Part shown: one piece after another, positions 42,324-51,007 of the stretch | How positions within the stretch are numbered: position 1 is the stretch's first letter | Layout: each line of letters starts with the position of its first letter | NCBI RefSeq assembly: GCF_008014745.1 | Contig: NZ_VPFD01000024.1 | Span: forward strand, 1-64,000 | DNA: 64,000 nucleotides | From: Massilia arenae | Lineage (GTDB): Bacteria > Pseudomonadota > Gammaproteobacteria > Burkholderiales > Burkholderiaceae_D | Direction: 5' to 3' | Notes under the pieces: generated by a model | The model's input: the letters and a program-made list of their open reading frames with translations, nothing else | The model's database searches: none | What the model was told of the DNA's origin: nothing | Program-made: the position numbers and the translations under genes

Positions 42324-43244
42324 TTATTTGCCGCCCGCCGGTGCGGCGGCGCGCCCGAAGCGTGGCCTGAAGCCCGTCACCAGCGCGGTCCCGAGCAGCA
42401 CGATGGCCGAGCCGGCGATCGTGTGCCAGCCGATGGCTTCATGCAGGAACAGCGCACCCCACAGGATCCCGAACAAGGGATTGAGGAAGGTGACGGTGAG
42501 CGCCGAGGTGGTGCCGACTTCCTCGATCAGCTTGAAATAGATGATGTAGGCGATGCCGCTGCAGACCACGCCCAGCGCCAGCACGGCGGCCATGATGCCC
42601 ATCGACGGCTCGCCCGGCGCCGGGAAGAAGAACACCAGCGGCAGCACCAGGATGGCGGCCGCCCACATCGAGCCGTGGGCGTTGGCGAACGGCGCCACCT
42701 TATTTCCCCCACCTTGGGCGGACTTGGCGTACTGGCTGGCGATGCTGTAGCTGAAGGCCGCGACCAGGGCCGCGCCGACGGCGATGCCGGCGCCAGGCCG
42801 TTCTGCCACGTGGTCGAAGCCGACCAGCAGCGCCACGCCGCCGGTGCCGAGCAGCAGGCCGAGCGCGCTGCGTCCGGACACCTTCTGGCGCGCCCACGCG
42901 GCGCCGACCAGCGCGCCCCACATCGGCGCGGTGGCGTTCAGCACCGACAGCACCGACGCCGACAGGGTGCGCGCGGCGAAGGCGAACAGCAGGAAGGGCA
43001 GGGCCGAATTGAACAGGCCGAGGATCAGGTAATGCTTCCAGTGGCGGCGTACGCCGAGCGGGGCGCCCTTGCCGCGCAGGTGGAGGAAGCAGGCCACCAG
43101 CGCCAGGAACAGGGCGGCGAAGCCGACCCGGTATTCGATCAGCAGCGCCGGTCCGAGCACGGGCGCGGCGATGCGCATGAAGAGGAAGGAGCCGCCCCAG
43201 ATGGCGGCCAGCGCCACCAGGCGCAGCATGTTCGCGGTGTTCAT
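42324..43244 (-). CDS. EamA-family (DMT) transporter
   Basis: 306 residues, ten helices in two EamA repeats: 'LAAIWGGSFLFMRIAAPVLG' at the start and 'TSALTVTFLNPLFGILWGAL' in repeat 2. Substrate unknown. The start codon lies only 5 bases after the T run of a terminator-like hairpin and has no Shine-Dalgarno sequence; an alternative ATG five codons in (MLRLVAL) has none either. Coupled to the downstream glycosylase. Confidence 0.88.
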   Translation of the reverse strand: MNTANMLRLVALAAIWGGSFLFMRIAAPVLGPALLIEYRVGFAALFLALVACFLHLRGKGAPLGVRRHWKHYLILGLFNSALPFLLFAFAARTLSASVLSVLNATAPMWGALVGAAWARQKVSGRSALGLLLGTGGVALLVGFDHVAERPGAGIAVGAALVAAFSYSIASQYAKSAQGGGNKVAPFANAHGSMWAAAILVLPLVFFFPAPGEPSMGIMAAVLALGVVCSGIAYIIYFKLIEEVGTTSALTVTFLNPLFGILWGALFLHEAIGWHTIAGSAIVLLGTALVTGFRPRFGRAAAPAGGK

Positions 43245-43248
43245 TGGT

Positions 43249-43279
43249 AAAAAGATGGCCCGTCTGATAACGGGCCATT
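43249..43279 (-). terminator. Intrinsic terminator of the XdhC-family gene
   Basis: Stem ATGGCCCGT/ACGGGCCAT with a 6-base loop followed on the minus strand by CTTTTT. A second stem, TGGCAGGA/TCCTGCCA (43280-43304), lies just before it in transcript order. The T run ends 5 bases before the EamA start codon. Confidence 0.85.
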
Positions 43280-43340
43280 GTGGCAGGACCGGCGTTTTCC
43301 TGCCAGCCGCTCCTTGCTTTTGAATTGAAGCTGCCGATCG

Positions 43341-44336
43341 TCAGGCGGCGCTGGCCAGCGTCAGCGCGGCGGCGTGCGGCACCAGCATCTGCTGCGGCAC
43401 CGCGTTCTTCACGGCCGTCATCTCGGCCATGATCGAGATCGCGATCTCGGCCGGCGTCTTGCTGCCGATGTAGATGCCGATCGGGCCGTGCAGGCGCGCC
43501 AGTTCGGTCTCGGTGAGGTCGAACAGCTTGAGGCGCTCGCGCCGCTTGGCGTTGTTGGCGCGCGAGCCGATGGCGCCGACGTAGAAGGCGTCGGACTTGA
43601 GCGCTTCCATCAGCGCCAGGTCGTCCAGCTTGGGATCGTGGGTCAGCGCCACCACGGCGCTGCGCGCATCGAGCTTCGCCTCGATCACCAGGTCGTCGGG
43701 CATGGCATGCACCAGGCTCACGCCGGGGATGGAAAAGCCGCTGCGGTATTCCTCGCGCGGGTCGCACACGGTGACGCGGTAATCCATGCCGGCCGCGATC
43801 GTGGCCAGAAAGCGCGACAGCGGGCCGGCGCCGATGATGTACAGGCGCCAGCGCGGGCCGTGCAGCGTATGCAGCACGCCATCCTCGATGCGCTGGATGG
43901 CGCTGGCCTGCGCTTTGCCGAGGGTGACCGCGCCGCTGGCCAGGTGCACGCGGCGCTCGACCAGCTCGCCGCCATCGAGGCGCTCCAGCAGTTCGGGAAT
44001 GCGGCTCTCGGTCGACAGCGGCTCGATCGCCAGTTCGATGGTGCCGCCGCAGGGCAGGCCGAAGCGGTGCGCCTCGTCGGCGCTGATGCCGTAGCTGATG
44101 ATCTCGGGGAGGGCGATCTCGATGCCGTTGTCGCGCACGCGGGCGATCAGGTCGTCCTCGATGCAGCCGCCGGAGACCGAGCCGACCACCTGGCCGTCCT
44201 CGCAGATGGCGAGCGTGGCGCCGACCGGGCGCGGGCTCGAGCCCCAGGTCTTGATCACCGTGACCAGCTGGCAGCGCTGGCCGCCCGCCAGCCAGGCGGC
44301 ACAGGTTTTCAGTACGTCGAGGTCGATGCTGTCCAT
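43341..44336 (-). CDS. XdhC/CoxI-family molybdenum-enzyme maturation protein
   Basis: 331 residues. N-terminal XdhC_CoxI segment 'VTVIKTWGSSPRPVGATLAI' and 'GSVSGGCIEDDLIARV', with LPCGGTIEL; C-terminal Rossmann domain with LYIIGAGPLSRFLATIA (about 167-183), 'VVALTHDPKLDDLALMEALK' and IGSRANNAKRRERL. XdhC-like proteins bind and sulfurate the molybdenum cofactor for xanthine dehydrogenase-type enzymes. No such enzyme is in the window. Start at MDSIDL; the extra upstream residues look non-coding. Confidence 0.9.
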   Translation of the reverse strand: MDSIDLDVLKTCAAWLAGGQRCQLVTVIKTWGSSPRPVGATLAICEDGQVVGSVSGGCIEDDLIARVRDNGIEIALPEIISYGISADEAHRFGLPCGGTIELAIEPLSTESRIPELLERLDGGELVERRVHLASGAVTLGKAQASAIQRIEDGVLHTLHGPRWRLYIIGAGPLSRFLATIAAGMDYRVTVCDPREEYRSGFSIPGVSLVHAMPDDLVIEAKLDARSAVVALTHDPKLDDLALMEALKSDAFYVGAIGSRANNAKRRERLKLFDLTETELARLHGPIGIYIGSKTPAEIAISIMAEMTAVKNAVPQQMLVPHAAALTLASAA

Positions 44337-44451
44337 GGTGTGGTCGCCGCCATATGCGGGGTAGGTACAAGATGGACAATCATACAAAAAAAGCGGGGAG
44401 GGCGTTGGAGGTGGCGTGCGAGGGTCGGGAAGCAGGGGGCTGCTCGAATGA

Positions 44452-44558
44452 CTTGGGTTCCCGCCTTCGCGGGAACGACGGTTTTTCGGCTAGCGGTCGA
44501 TAAGTGACCGTAGCTGCCAGCTTCAAGACCGTCGTTCCCGCGCAGGCGGGAACCCAAG
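44452..44558. repeat. REP-like inverted doublet, copy 2
   Basis: Same 29-base unit as at 21678, but with arms in the opposite order: CTTGGGTTCCCGCC..AACGACG first, then CGTCGTTCCCGCG..CCCAAG, 49 bases apart. Total 107 bases. It lies in the spacer between the M48-like gene and the XdhC gene. Confidence 0.9.
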
Positions 44559-44595
44559 CAAGTGCCGCAGTGTTATCCCCCGCAGCCCCCCAACC

Positions 44596-45687
44596 TCAAG
44601 GCACCAGCGGCTTCTTGCCACTCTTCTTGGCCTTCACCTCGGCCACCGTCTTGTCGATCGCCGCGATGCGCTGCGTGGTCGACGGGTGGTTGGCCGTGTA
44701 GCCGTTGAGGATGCGGGCCGGGTAGGTGGCCGCCAGGCGCTTCCAGAAGGCGGACGCGCCTTCGATGCGGTAGCCGGCGCGCGCCACCAGGTAGACGCCT
44801 AAGCGGTCGGCCGCCACGTCGTCGGCCACCGGCATGGCCTTGATGCCGCCGCTGCCGATCAGCATCGAGGTGTCGGGCGTGATCGCGGTGAGGTTGTCGA
44901 TGATGCTGCCGATGGTGGCCGCATTGCGCTGCGTGGCCGCGTGGCCCAGCATATTGTGCGCCATCGTGCGCGCCACGACATAGGCCAGTTCGTCGTCGTT
45001 CTGGGCGAAGCCCAGCATGCCGCGGGTGACCATCACGCGCGAGCCGTCGGCGTAGGCGTTGATATTGTCGGCGTTGCCCAGTTCGATCGCGAAGGCGCAG
45101 GCGCGGGTGACCGGGATGGTCAGGTCGCGCTGGTTGCCGTTGCGTTCGATCGTCAGCGGCAGGCTGGCCTGCTTCGACATGATCGGGCCGAACACGGCGC
45201 CGGCCTGGGACAGGGCGTTCGGGCCCTCGGGCAGCTGCGTGCCGGCCGCCGCCAGCAGGCGGTCGCCCTGGCGCAGGCCGGCCCGCGCCGCGCCGCTGCC
45301 ATTCAGAACGTTAGTGACCTGCAGGCGCTCGCCCATGCCCAGCACCACCCAGGCCGCCTCGTTGTACTGGCCCGGATAGGTGTAGCGGTTCTTGGCCGTG
45401 AAGCCCAGCAGGTTGCGGGCGTGCTTGGTGCACAGCTCGGCGTTGTCGATCAGGAGGGGAGCCGCGATCCGGTACAGGCGGTCGTGCTGGGTCGCCATGC
45501 GGGTGAGCGTGTCGGCTGCCGCCGCCATTTGCGGCGTGACCTCGGGCTTGCCCGGCGCCTGGCTCGGGATCACGCCCGGCGTGGTCGACGATTGCATCTG
45601 GCCTGGCGTGCTGCAGGCGGCTAGCAAGGCCGCCGTGCCCGCGACCAGGGCCGCGGACTTGAAGCGTTGAAGACGGTTTGGGATCAT
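44596..45687 (-). CDS. M48-family PDZ lipoprotein with degenerate protease site
   Basis: 363 residues. Lipobox ALLAACS puts the lipidated Cys at 25. A PDZ-like region (VLNGSGAARAGLRQGDRLLA) sits inside a Loki/M48-like fold. At the position of the zinc motif HExxH it reads RTMAH (in AYVVARTMAHNMLGHAATQR), so the catalytic Glu and first His are gone; the usual downstream EAD ligand segment reads AADRLGVYLVARAGY. It therefore looks like a non-catalytic pseudo-peptidase with the fold intact. GGAGG lies before the ATG. The 12 bases to dut suggest a shared transcript with dut upstream. Confidence 0.82.
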   Translation of the reverse strand: MIPNRLQRFKSAALVAGTAALLAACSTPGQMQSSTTPGVIPSQAPGKPEVTPQMAAAADTLTRMATQHDRLYRIAAPLLIDNAELCTKHARNLLGFTAKNRYTYPGQYNEAAWVVLGMGERLQVTNVLNGSGAARAGLRQGDRLLAAAGTQLPEGPNALSQAGAVFGPIMSKQASLPLTIERNGNQRDLTIPVTRACAFAIELGNADNINAYADGSRVMVTRGMLGFAQNDDELAYVVARTMAHNMLGHAATQRNAATIGSIIDNLTAITPDTSMLIGSGGIKAMPVADDVAADRLGVYLVARAGYRIEGASAFWKRLAATYPARILNGYTANHPSTTQRIAAIDKTVAEVKAKKSGKKPLVP

Positions 45688-45699
45688 GGTCCTCCTCTA

Positions 45700-46149
45700 T
45701 TATTGTTTGCCGGTGCTGCCGAATCCTCCGGCGCCACGGTCGCTCGATGCGAACTCCTCTACCACATTGAAGCCGACCTGCAGCACCGGCACGACGATCA
45801 GCTGCGCCAGCCGGTCCATCGGCTGCAGCACGAAGGTGGTGGCGCCGCGGTTCCAGGTGGAGACCATCAGCTGGCCCTGGTAATCGGAGTCGATCAAGCC
45901 TACCAGATTGCCCAGAACGATGCCGCTCTTATGGCCGAGCCCACTGCGCGGCAGGATCATGGCGGCATAGCCCGGATCGCCGATGTGGATGGCGAGACCG
46001 GTCGGCACCAGCACCGTCTGGCCAGGCTCGATGGTGAGCGGCGCATCGATGCAGGCGCGCAGGTCGAGGCCCGCGCTGCCCGGGGTGCCGTAGGCCGGCA
46101 GCAGGTCTTGCATGCGCGGGTCGAGGATCTTGAGGTCGATATTCTTCAT
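45700..46149 (-). CDS. dut: dUTP diphosphatase
   Basis: 149 residues, homotrimeric dUTPase. Motif I AGLDLRACIDAP, motif II PRSGLGHKSGIVLGN, motif III 'GLIDSDYQGQLMVSTWNRG' and the C-terminal arm motif V RGAGGFGSTG are all present. It hydrolyses dUTP to dUMP, keeping uracil out of DNA. 19 bases after coaBC, the classical coaBC-dut pairing. Confidence 0.97.
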   Translation of the reverse strand: MKNIDLKILDPRMQDLLPAYGTPGSAGLDLRACIDAPLTIEPGQTVLVPTGLAIHIGDPGYAAMILPRSGLGHKSGIVLGNLVGLIDSDYQGQLMVSTWNRGATTFVLQPMDRLAQLIVVPVLQVGFNVVEEFASSDRGAGGFGSTGKQ

Positions 46150-46168
46150 GTGATACTTGTTATGTGTT

Positions 46169-47389
46169 TTAGGTAAGCAGGGAGCGCTGTTCGAGTCGCT
46201 TGGCGATCTCGGACACCAGCTGGCGCGCCAGCGTGAGCTTGTCGGCCCGCTCGAGCACCGTGTGGCCGCTCTCGTCGAACAGGATCACGGTATTGTCATC
46301 CTGCCCGAAAGTCTGGTGGCCGATATTGCCCACCAACAGAGGGATGCCCTTCTTTTCGCGCTTGGCCGCGCCGTACTGTTCCAGCTGCTCGGATTCGGCC
46401 GCGAAGCCCACGCAGTAGGGCCAGCCCGAGAGGGTGACGGTGGCCGCCACCGACGCCAGGATGTCGGCGTTCTGCGCGAACTCCAGCTGCGGCGGCGCGC
46501 CATCAAGCGTCTTCTTGATCTTCTGGTCGCTGGCATTGGCCACACGCCAGTCGGCCACCGCCGCCACGCCGATGAACACGTGCTGGCCTTCCACGCCCGC
46601 CATCACGGCGTCGTGCATCTGCTGCGCGGTGAGCACGTCGATGCGGCGCACGCCATGCGGCGTGGGCAGCGACACCGGACCCGAGACCAGGGTCACTTCG
46701 GCGCCGGCTTCGCGCGCCGCGCGCGCCAGCGCATAACCCATCTTGCCCGACGACAGATTGGTGATGCCGCGCACCGGATCGATCGGCTCGAAGGTCGGGC
46801 CGGCCGTGATCAGCACGCGCCGTCCGGCCAGCACCTTGTGCTGGAACGAGGCGATCAGTTCTTCGACCAGTTCCTCGGCCTCCAACATGCGGCCCAGGCC
46901 CGTCTCGCCGCAGGCCTGCGAGCCGCAGCCGGGGCCGAACAGCTTGATGCCGTCCTCACGCAGCTGGGCGACGTTGCGCTGGGTGGCCGGGTTTTCCCAC
47001 ATCTCGACGTTCATCGCCGGCGCCACGTGCAGCGGCACATGGCGCGGGCGCGCCACGCACAGCGTCGACAGCAGGTCGTCGGCCGCGCCGTGCGCGAGCT
47101 TGCGCATGAAGTCGGCCGAGCAGGGGGCGATCAGGATCGCGTCGGCGTTGCGGGTCAGGTCGATGTGGGCCATATTGTTGGCCATGCGCGCGTCCCACTG
47201 GTCCAGGTAGACCGGCTGGCCCGACAGGGCCTGCATGGTGACCGCGCCGATGAAGTGCGTGGCGGCCTCGGTCATGACCACCTGCACGCTGGCGCCCTGC
47301 TTGACCAGGGCGCGACACAGCTCGGCCGCCTTGTAGCAGGCCACGCCGCCGGTCAGGCCGAGGACGATGCGCTTGCCTTTCAGCTCCAT
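46169..47389 (-). CDS. coaBC: Bifunctional CoaBC (phosphopantothenoylcysteine decarboxylase/synthetase)
   Basis: 406 residues. N-terminal flavoprotein CoaC half with the catalytic His in MAHIDLTRNADAILIAP, PCSADFMRKLAHG, and the active-site Cys in FGPGCGSQACGETGLGRM; C-terminal CoaB synthetase half starting VLITAGPTFEPIDPVRGITN. Two steps of coenzyme A synthesis. Start at 47389: AGGAG is 8 bases upstream, while a TTG two codons earlier would be too close. Seven bases would separate it from the lspA stop. Confidence 0.96.
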   Translation of the reverse strand: MELKGKRIVLGLTGGVACYKAAELCRALVKQGASVQVVMTEAATHFIGAVTMQALSGQPVYLDQWDARMANNMAHIDLTRNADAILIAPCSADFMRKLAHGAADDLLSTLCVARPRHVPLHVAPAMNVEMWENPATQRNVAQLREDGIKLFGPGCGSQACGETGLGRMLEAEELVEELIASFQHKVLAGRRVLITAGPTFEPIDPVRGITNLSSGKMGYALARAAREAGAEVTLVSGPVSLPTPHGVRRIDVLTAQQMHDAVMAGVEGQHVFIGVAAVADWRVANASDQKIKKTLDGAPPQLEFAQNADILASVAATVTLSGWPYCVGFAAESEQLEQYGAAKREKKGIPLLVGNIGHQTFGQDDNTVILFDESGHTVLERADKLTLARQLVSEIAKRLEQRSLLT

Positions 47390-47401
47390 GTTCAAGCTCC
47401 T

Positions 47402-47929
47402 TTAAGTCTTGTTCACCCGGCGCAGCTCGTCGAGGACGAACAGCACCGCACCCACCGAGATGCCGATGTCGGCGATATTAAAGGCCGGGAAGTGGCCGAT
47501 GCCGTTCCAGTAGAAATCGAGGAAGTCGATCACGTGGCCGTGCACCACGCGGTCGATGCCGTTGCCGATCGCGCCGGCCATGATCAGGGCCAGGGCGAAG
47601 CAGAACAGGCGCTGGCTCGCGTTCTTCGACATCATATAGATGCAGAACACCACGGCGCCGATCGCGATCCCCAGGAACAGCCAGCGCTGCCAGCCGCCGG
47701 CGTCGCCCAGGAAGCTGAACGCGGCGCCCGGGTTGTACACCTTGATCAGGTTGAAGAAGCTCGTGATCGGCAGCGTTTCGGCATAGGCGAAAGTACGTTC
47801 GACGGTGATCTTGGTGACCTGGTCGAGCAGGACGATGATCAGGGACAGGCCGATCCAGGGGAACAGGCTGGCCTTGCTGCTGGTGACGAGTTTCAGTCCT
47901 GGTACGGCTGGTTTCTTTTTGGTTGCCAT
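47402..47929 (-). CDS. lspA: Lipoprotein signal peptidase LspA
   Basis: 175 residues, four membrane helices. The two catalytic aspartates are in AIGNGIDRVVHGHVIDFLDF and AFNIADIGISVGA. It cleaves prolipoprotein signal peptides after lipidation at the inner membrane. The N terminus (MATKKKPAVPGLKLV) is about ten residues longer than average. No obvious ribosome site. Separated from ileS by two large hairpins, the first an intrinsic terminator, so it may have its own promoter. Confidence 0.95.
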   Translation of the reverse strand: MATKKKPAVPGLKLVTSSKASLFPWIGLSLIIVLLDQVTKITVERTFAYAETLPITSFFNLIKVYNPGAAFSFLGDAGGWQRWLFLGIAIGAVVFCIYMMSKNASQRLFCFALALIMAGAIGNGIDRVVHGHVIDFLDFYWNGIGHFPAFNIADIGISVGAVLFVLDELRRVNKT

Positions 47930-47948
47930 GGTGTGTGGTATCGGTACG

Positions 47949-47977
47949 CGCCATGCCGCCCGGGAGGCGGCATGGCG
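47949..47977 (-). other. Stable hairpin in the lspA leader
   Basis: Perfect 12-bp stem CGCCATGCCGCC/GGCGGCATGGCG with a 5-base loop and no T tract, 20 bases upstream of the lspA start codon. Confidence 0.75.
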
Positions 47978-47978
47978 G

Positions 47979-48007
47979 AAAAACCCGCGGGTCGATCGAC
48001 CCGCGGG
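47979..48007 (-). terminator. Intrinsic terminator directly after ileS
   Basis: The 24-base sequence 47984-48007 is a perfect palindrome (10-bp stem CCCGCGGGTC/GACCCGCGGG, GATC loop) followed on the minus strand by TTTTT. It begins 3 bases after the ileS stop codon. Confidence 0.9.
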
Positions 48008-48010
48008 AGC

Positions 48011-50908
48011 TTAGGCGTAGCGGCGCTTCTCGCCGGCGCCGAACAGGTTGCTGGTGCAGCGGCCGCACAGCGTCGGATGCGCGTGGTCGTGGCCGACGTC
48101 GCGGCGGTAGTGCCAGCAGCGCTCGCACTTTTCGGCCGTCGACGGTTCCACGGTCACGCTTTCGTCGGCCTCGGCCGCCACTTCGCTGACGGTCGCCTGC
48201 GAGGTGATGAAGACGAACTTCAGGTCGTCATCCAGGCTGGCCAGCGCGCGGTACTTGTCGCCAGACGCCTTGATCGCCAGCTCGGCCTGCAGCGAGGAGC
48301 CGATGGCGCCTGAGGTGCGGACTTCTTCGAGCTGCTTGGTGACGTCGAGGCGCACCTGGCGCAGCAACGCGTACTTGGCCAGGAGGGCGTCGCCGTCTTC
48401 GAGTGCAGGGAAGGTCCACAGCGTCTGGGTGAAGATGGTCTCGTCGCTGGCGGCAAAATCCTCGGCGCCGGCAAACTTCTCCCACGCTTCTTCAGCGGTG
48501 AACGACAGGATCGGTGCCATCACGCGCAGCAGCGAGTGGGCGATGTGCCACAGCGCGGTCTGCGCCGAGCGGCGCGCCTGCGATTCCACGCCGGTGGTGT
48601 ACAGGCGGTCCTTCAGGATGTCGAGGTAGAAGCCGCCCAGGTCTTCCGAGCAGTAGTTCTGCAGGCGGGACACGACCGGGTGGAACTCGTAGCGCTCGAA
48701 GTGGGCGGCGACGTCGTTCTGCAACTGGGCCATCGAGGCGATCGCATAGCGGTCGATCTCGAGCAGCTCGGCCATCGGCACCGCGTGCTGCGCCGGGTCG
48801 AAGTCCGAGGTGTTCGCCAGCAGGAAGCGCAGCGTGTTGCGGATGCGGCGGTACGACTCGGTCACGCGCTTGAGGATCTCTTCGCCGATCGACAATTCGC
48901 CGGTGTAGTCGGTCGAGGCCACCCACAGGCGCAGGATGTCGGCCCCGAGGGTGTCCGAGATCTTTTGCGGCGCCATCGTGTTGCCGAGCGACTTGGACAT
49001 CTTCTTGCCGTGTTCGTCGACGGTGAAGCCGTGGGTCAGCAGCGCCTTGTACGGCGGTTCGCCATTGAGCATCGACGAGGTCAGGAGCGACGAGTGGAAC
49101 CAGCCGCGGTGCTGGTCCGAGCCTTCCAGGTACAGGTCGGCCGGGAAGCTCGACTGCGCCTTGTGCGAGCCGCGCAGCACGGTCTGGTGGGTGCTGCCCG
49201 AATCGAACCAGACGTCCAGCGTGTCCTTGTTCTTTTCAAAGATCGCGGCGTCCTCGCCCAGCAGGGTGGCCGGGTCGAGTTCGTGCCAGGCCTCGATGCC
49301 GCCCGCTTCGATCAGCTTGGCCACCTGCTCCAGCAGTTCCGGGGTGCGCGGGTGCAGCGCGCCGGTTTCCTTGTGCACGAAGAAGGCCATCGGCACGCCC
49401 CACTGGCGCTGGCGCGACAGGGTCCAGTCCGGACGGTTCTCGATCATGCCGTGCAGGCGTGCCTGGCCCCAGTCCGGGAAGAACTGCGTCTTCTCGATGC
49501 CGGCCAGCGCGGTCTGGCGCAGGGTGGCGCCGCCATCCTTCGGCACGACGTCCATGCCGGCGAACCACTGGTTGGTGGCGCGGTAGACGATCGGGGTCTT
49601 ATGGCGCCAGCAGTGCATATAGCTGTGGTCGAACATCTTCAGTTCGAACAGGGCGCCCGCTTCGGTCAGCGCGCCGCAGATCGGTTTACTCGCTTCCCAG
49701 ATCGTCATGCCGCCGAACAGCGGCAGGGTCGAGGCGAAGCGGCCATCGCCCATCACGGGCTTGAGCATCTCGTCGTCCTTCATGCCGTGTGCCTTGCACG
49801 ACTGGAAGTCTTCCAGGCCGTAGGACGGCGCCGAGTGGACCACGCCGGTGCCGCTGTCGACGGTCACGTAGTCGGCCAGGTAGACCGGCGACAGGCGATC
49901 GTAGAACGTGTCCTGCGCGTGCAGCGGGTGCTTGAAGCGGATGCCTTCGAGCTTGGCGCCGACGGTGGTGGCGATGACCGTGCCTTCCAGCTTGTAGCGG
50001 GCCAGCACCGACTCCACCAGCTCCGAGCCCAGGATCAGCAGTTGCGGCTGGCCGTCACGCTCGACCTGCACCAGTGAGTAGCCGACTTCCGGGCCCACGT
50101 TCAGGGCCTGGTTGGACGGGATGGTCCACGGGGTCGTGGTCCAGATGACGATGAAGCCTTTGTCGACCGGGAGTTTATCCAGGCCGAAGGCGGCGGCGAT
50201 CTTGTCGTGTTCGTAGAACGGGAAGCCGACGTCGATCGCCGGGTCGCGCTTGTCCTGGTATTCGACTTCGGCCTCGGCCAGCGCCGAACCGCAGTCGAAG
50301 CACCAGTTCACGGGCTTCAGGCCCCGATAGACATAGCCTTTTTCGAGCAGGGTGCCGAGCGCGCGCAGCTCGTCGGCCTCATTGCCGTGGGCCATGGTCA
50401 TGTACGGGTTGTCCCACTCGCCCAGCACGCCCAGGCGGATGAAGCCGGTGCGCTGGCGGTCGATCTGCTCGAGCGCATAGGCGCGTGCCTTTTGCAGCAC
50501 TTCGGCGGTCGGCAGGTTCTTGCCGTACAGTTTTTCGATCTGGATCTCGATCGGCATGCCGTGGCAATCCCAGCCCGGCACGTAGGGCGCGTCGAAGCCG
50601 GCGATGGTGCGCGACTTGATCACCATGTCCTTGAGGATCTTGTTGACGGCGTGGCCCAGGTGGATGTCGCCGTTGGCGTACGGCGGACCGTCGTGCAGGA
50701 TGAAGGTCGGACGGCCCGCGGCCGCCTTGCGCACGCGCTCGTAGATTTTTTTATCCTGCCATTGCTTGATCCAGCCCGGTTCGCGCTTGGCGAGGTCGCC
50801 CCGCATCGGGAACGGGGTGTCGGTCATATTGACCGGGTATTTGCTTTCAGGCTTTTTTGGGCCCTTGGGCGCCTTGGACTGGCCGTTGTTCTGTGTGGTA
50901 TCGGACAT
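48011..50908 (-). CDS. ileS: Isoleucyl-tRNA synthetase
   Basis: 965 residues, class I enzyme. HIGH motif as PPYANGDIHLGHAVN (about 74-88), KMSKS as HGKKMSKSLGNTM (about 633-645), editing domain between them (WTTTPWTIPSNQALN), and a C-terminal zinc finger with CERCWHYR and CGRCTSN. Charges tRNA-Ile. Start at MSDTTQN; the upstream in-frame residues have no similarity. Part of the ribF-ileS-lspA arrangement. Confidence 0.98.
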   Translation of the reverse strand: MSDTTQNNGQSKAPKGPKKPESKYPVNMTDTPFPMRGDLAKREPGWIKQWQDKKIYERVRKAAAGRPTFILHDGPPYANGDIHLGHAVNKILKDMVIKSRTIAGFDAPYVPGWDCHGMPIEIQIEKLYGKNLPTAEVLQKARAYALEQIDRQRTGFIRLGVLGEWDNPYMTMAHGNEADELRALGTLLEKGYVYRGLKPVNWCFDCGSALAEAEVEYQDKRDPAIDVGFPFYEHDKIAAAFGLDKLPVDKGFIVIWTTTPWTIPSNQALNVGPEVGYSLVQVERDGQPQLLILGSELVESVLARYKLEGTVIATTVGAKLEGIRFKHPLHAQDTFYDRLSPVYLADYVTVDSGTGVVHSAPSYGLEDFQSCKAHGMKDDEMLKPVMGDGRFASTLPLFGGMTIWEASKPICGALTEAGALFELKMFDHSYMHCWRHKTPIVYRATNQWFAGMDVVPKDGGATLRQTALAGIEKTQFFPDWGQARLHGMIENRPDWTLSRQRQWGVPMAFFVHKETGALHPRTPELLEQVAKLIEAGGIEAWHELDPATLLGEDAAIFEKNKDTLDVWFDSGSTHQTVLRGSHKAQSSFPADLYLEGSDQHRGWFHSSLLTSSMLNGEPPYKALLTHGFTVDEHGKKMSKSLGNTMAPQKISDTLGADILRLWVASTDYTGELSIGEEILKRVTESYRRIRNTLRFLLANTSDFDPAQHAVPMAELLEIDRYAIASMAQLQNDVAAHFERYEFHPVVSRLQNYCSEDLGGFYLDILKDRLYTTGVESQARRSAQTALWHIAHSLLRVMAPILSFTAEEAWEKFAGAEDFAASDETIFTQTLWTFPALEDGDALLAKYALLRQVRLDVTKQLEEVRTSGAIGSSLQAELAIKASGDKYRALASLDDDLKFVFITSQATVSEVAAEADESVTVEPSTAEKCERCWHYRRDVGHDHAHPTLCGRCTSNLFGAGEKRRYA

Positions 50909-51007
50909 AAGCTTCTTCTGGTAAGTGTTCGGTGTGCACGGCGCAGCGCGCCGCGGCAGAGTCTGGTGAGGCGCTTCCAACAAGCCGTTACGGCCCGGGA
51001 AGCGCGC

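Noticed and set aside
43249..43304. Tandem hairpins considered as a mini-ykkC (guanidine-II) riboswitch before an EamA gene
   Set aside because: The loops do not carry the required ACGR sequences in both hairpins, and the second hairpin plus T run is a normal terminator for the upstream gene.
46157..48313. Very long plus-strand open frame (over 700 codons) across coaBC and lspA
   Set aside because: It is antisense to well-recognised genes, is rich in His/Arg/Gln low complexity and has no domain. High-GC genes commonly leave such frames open.
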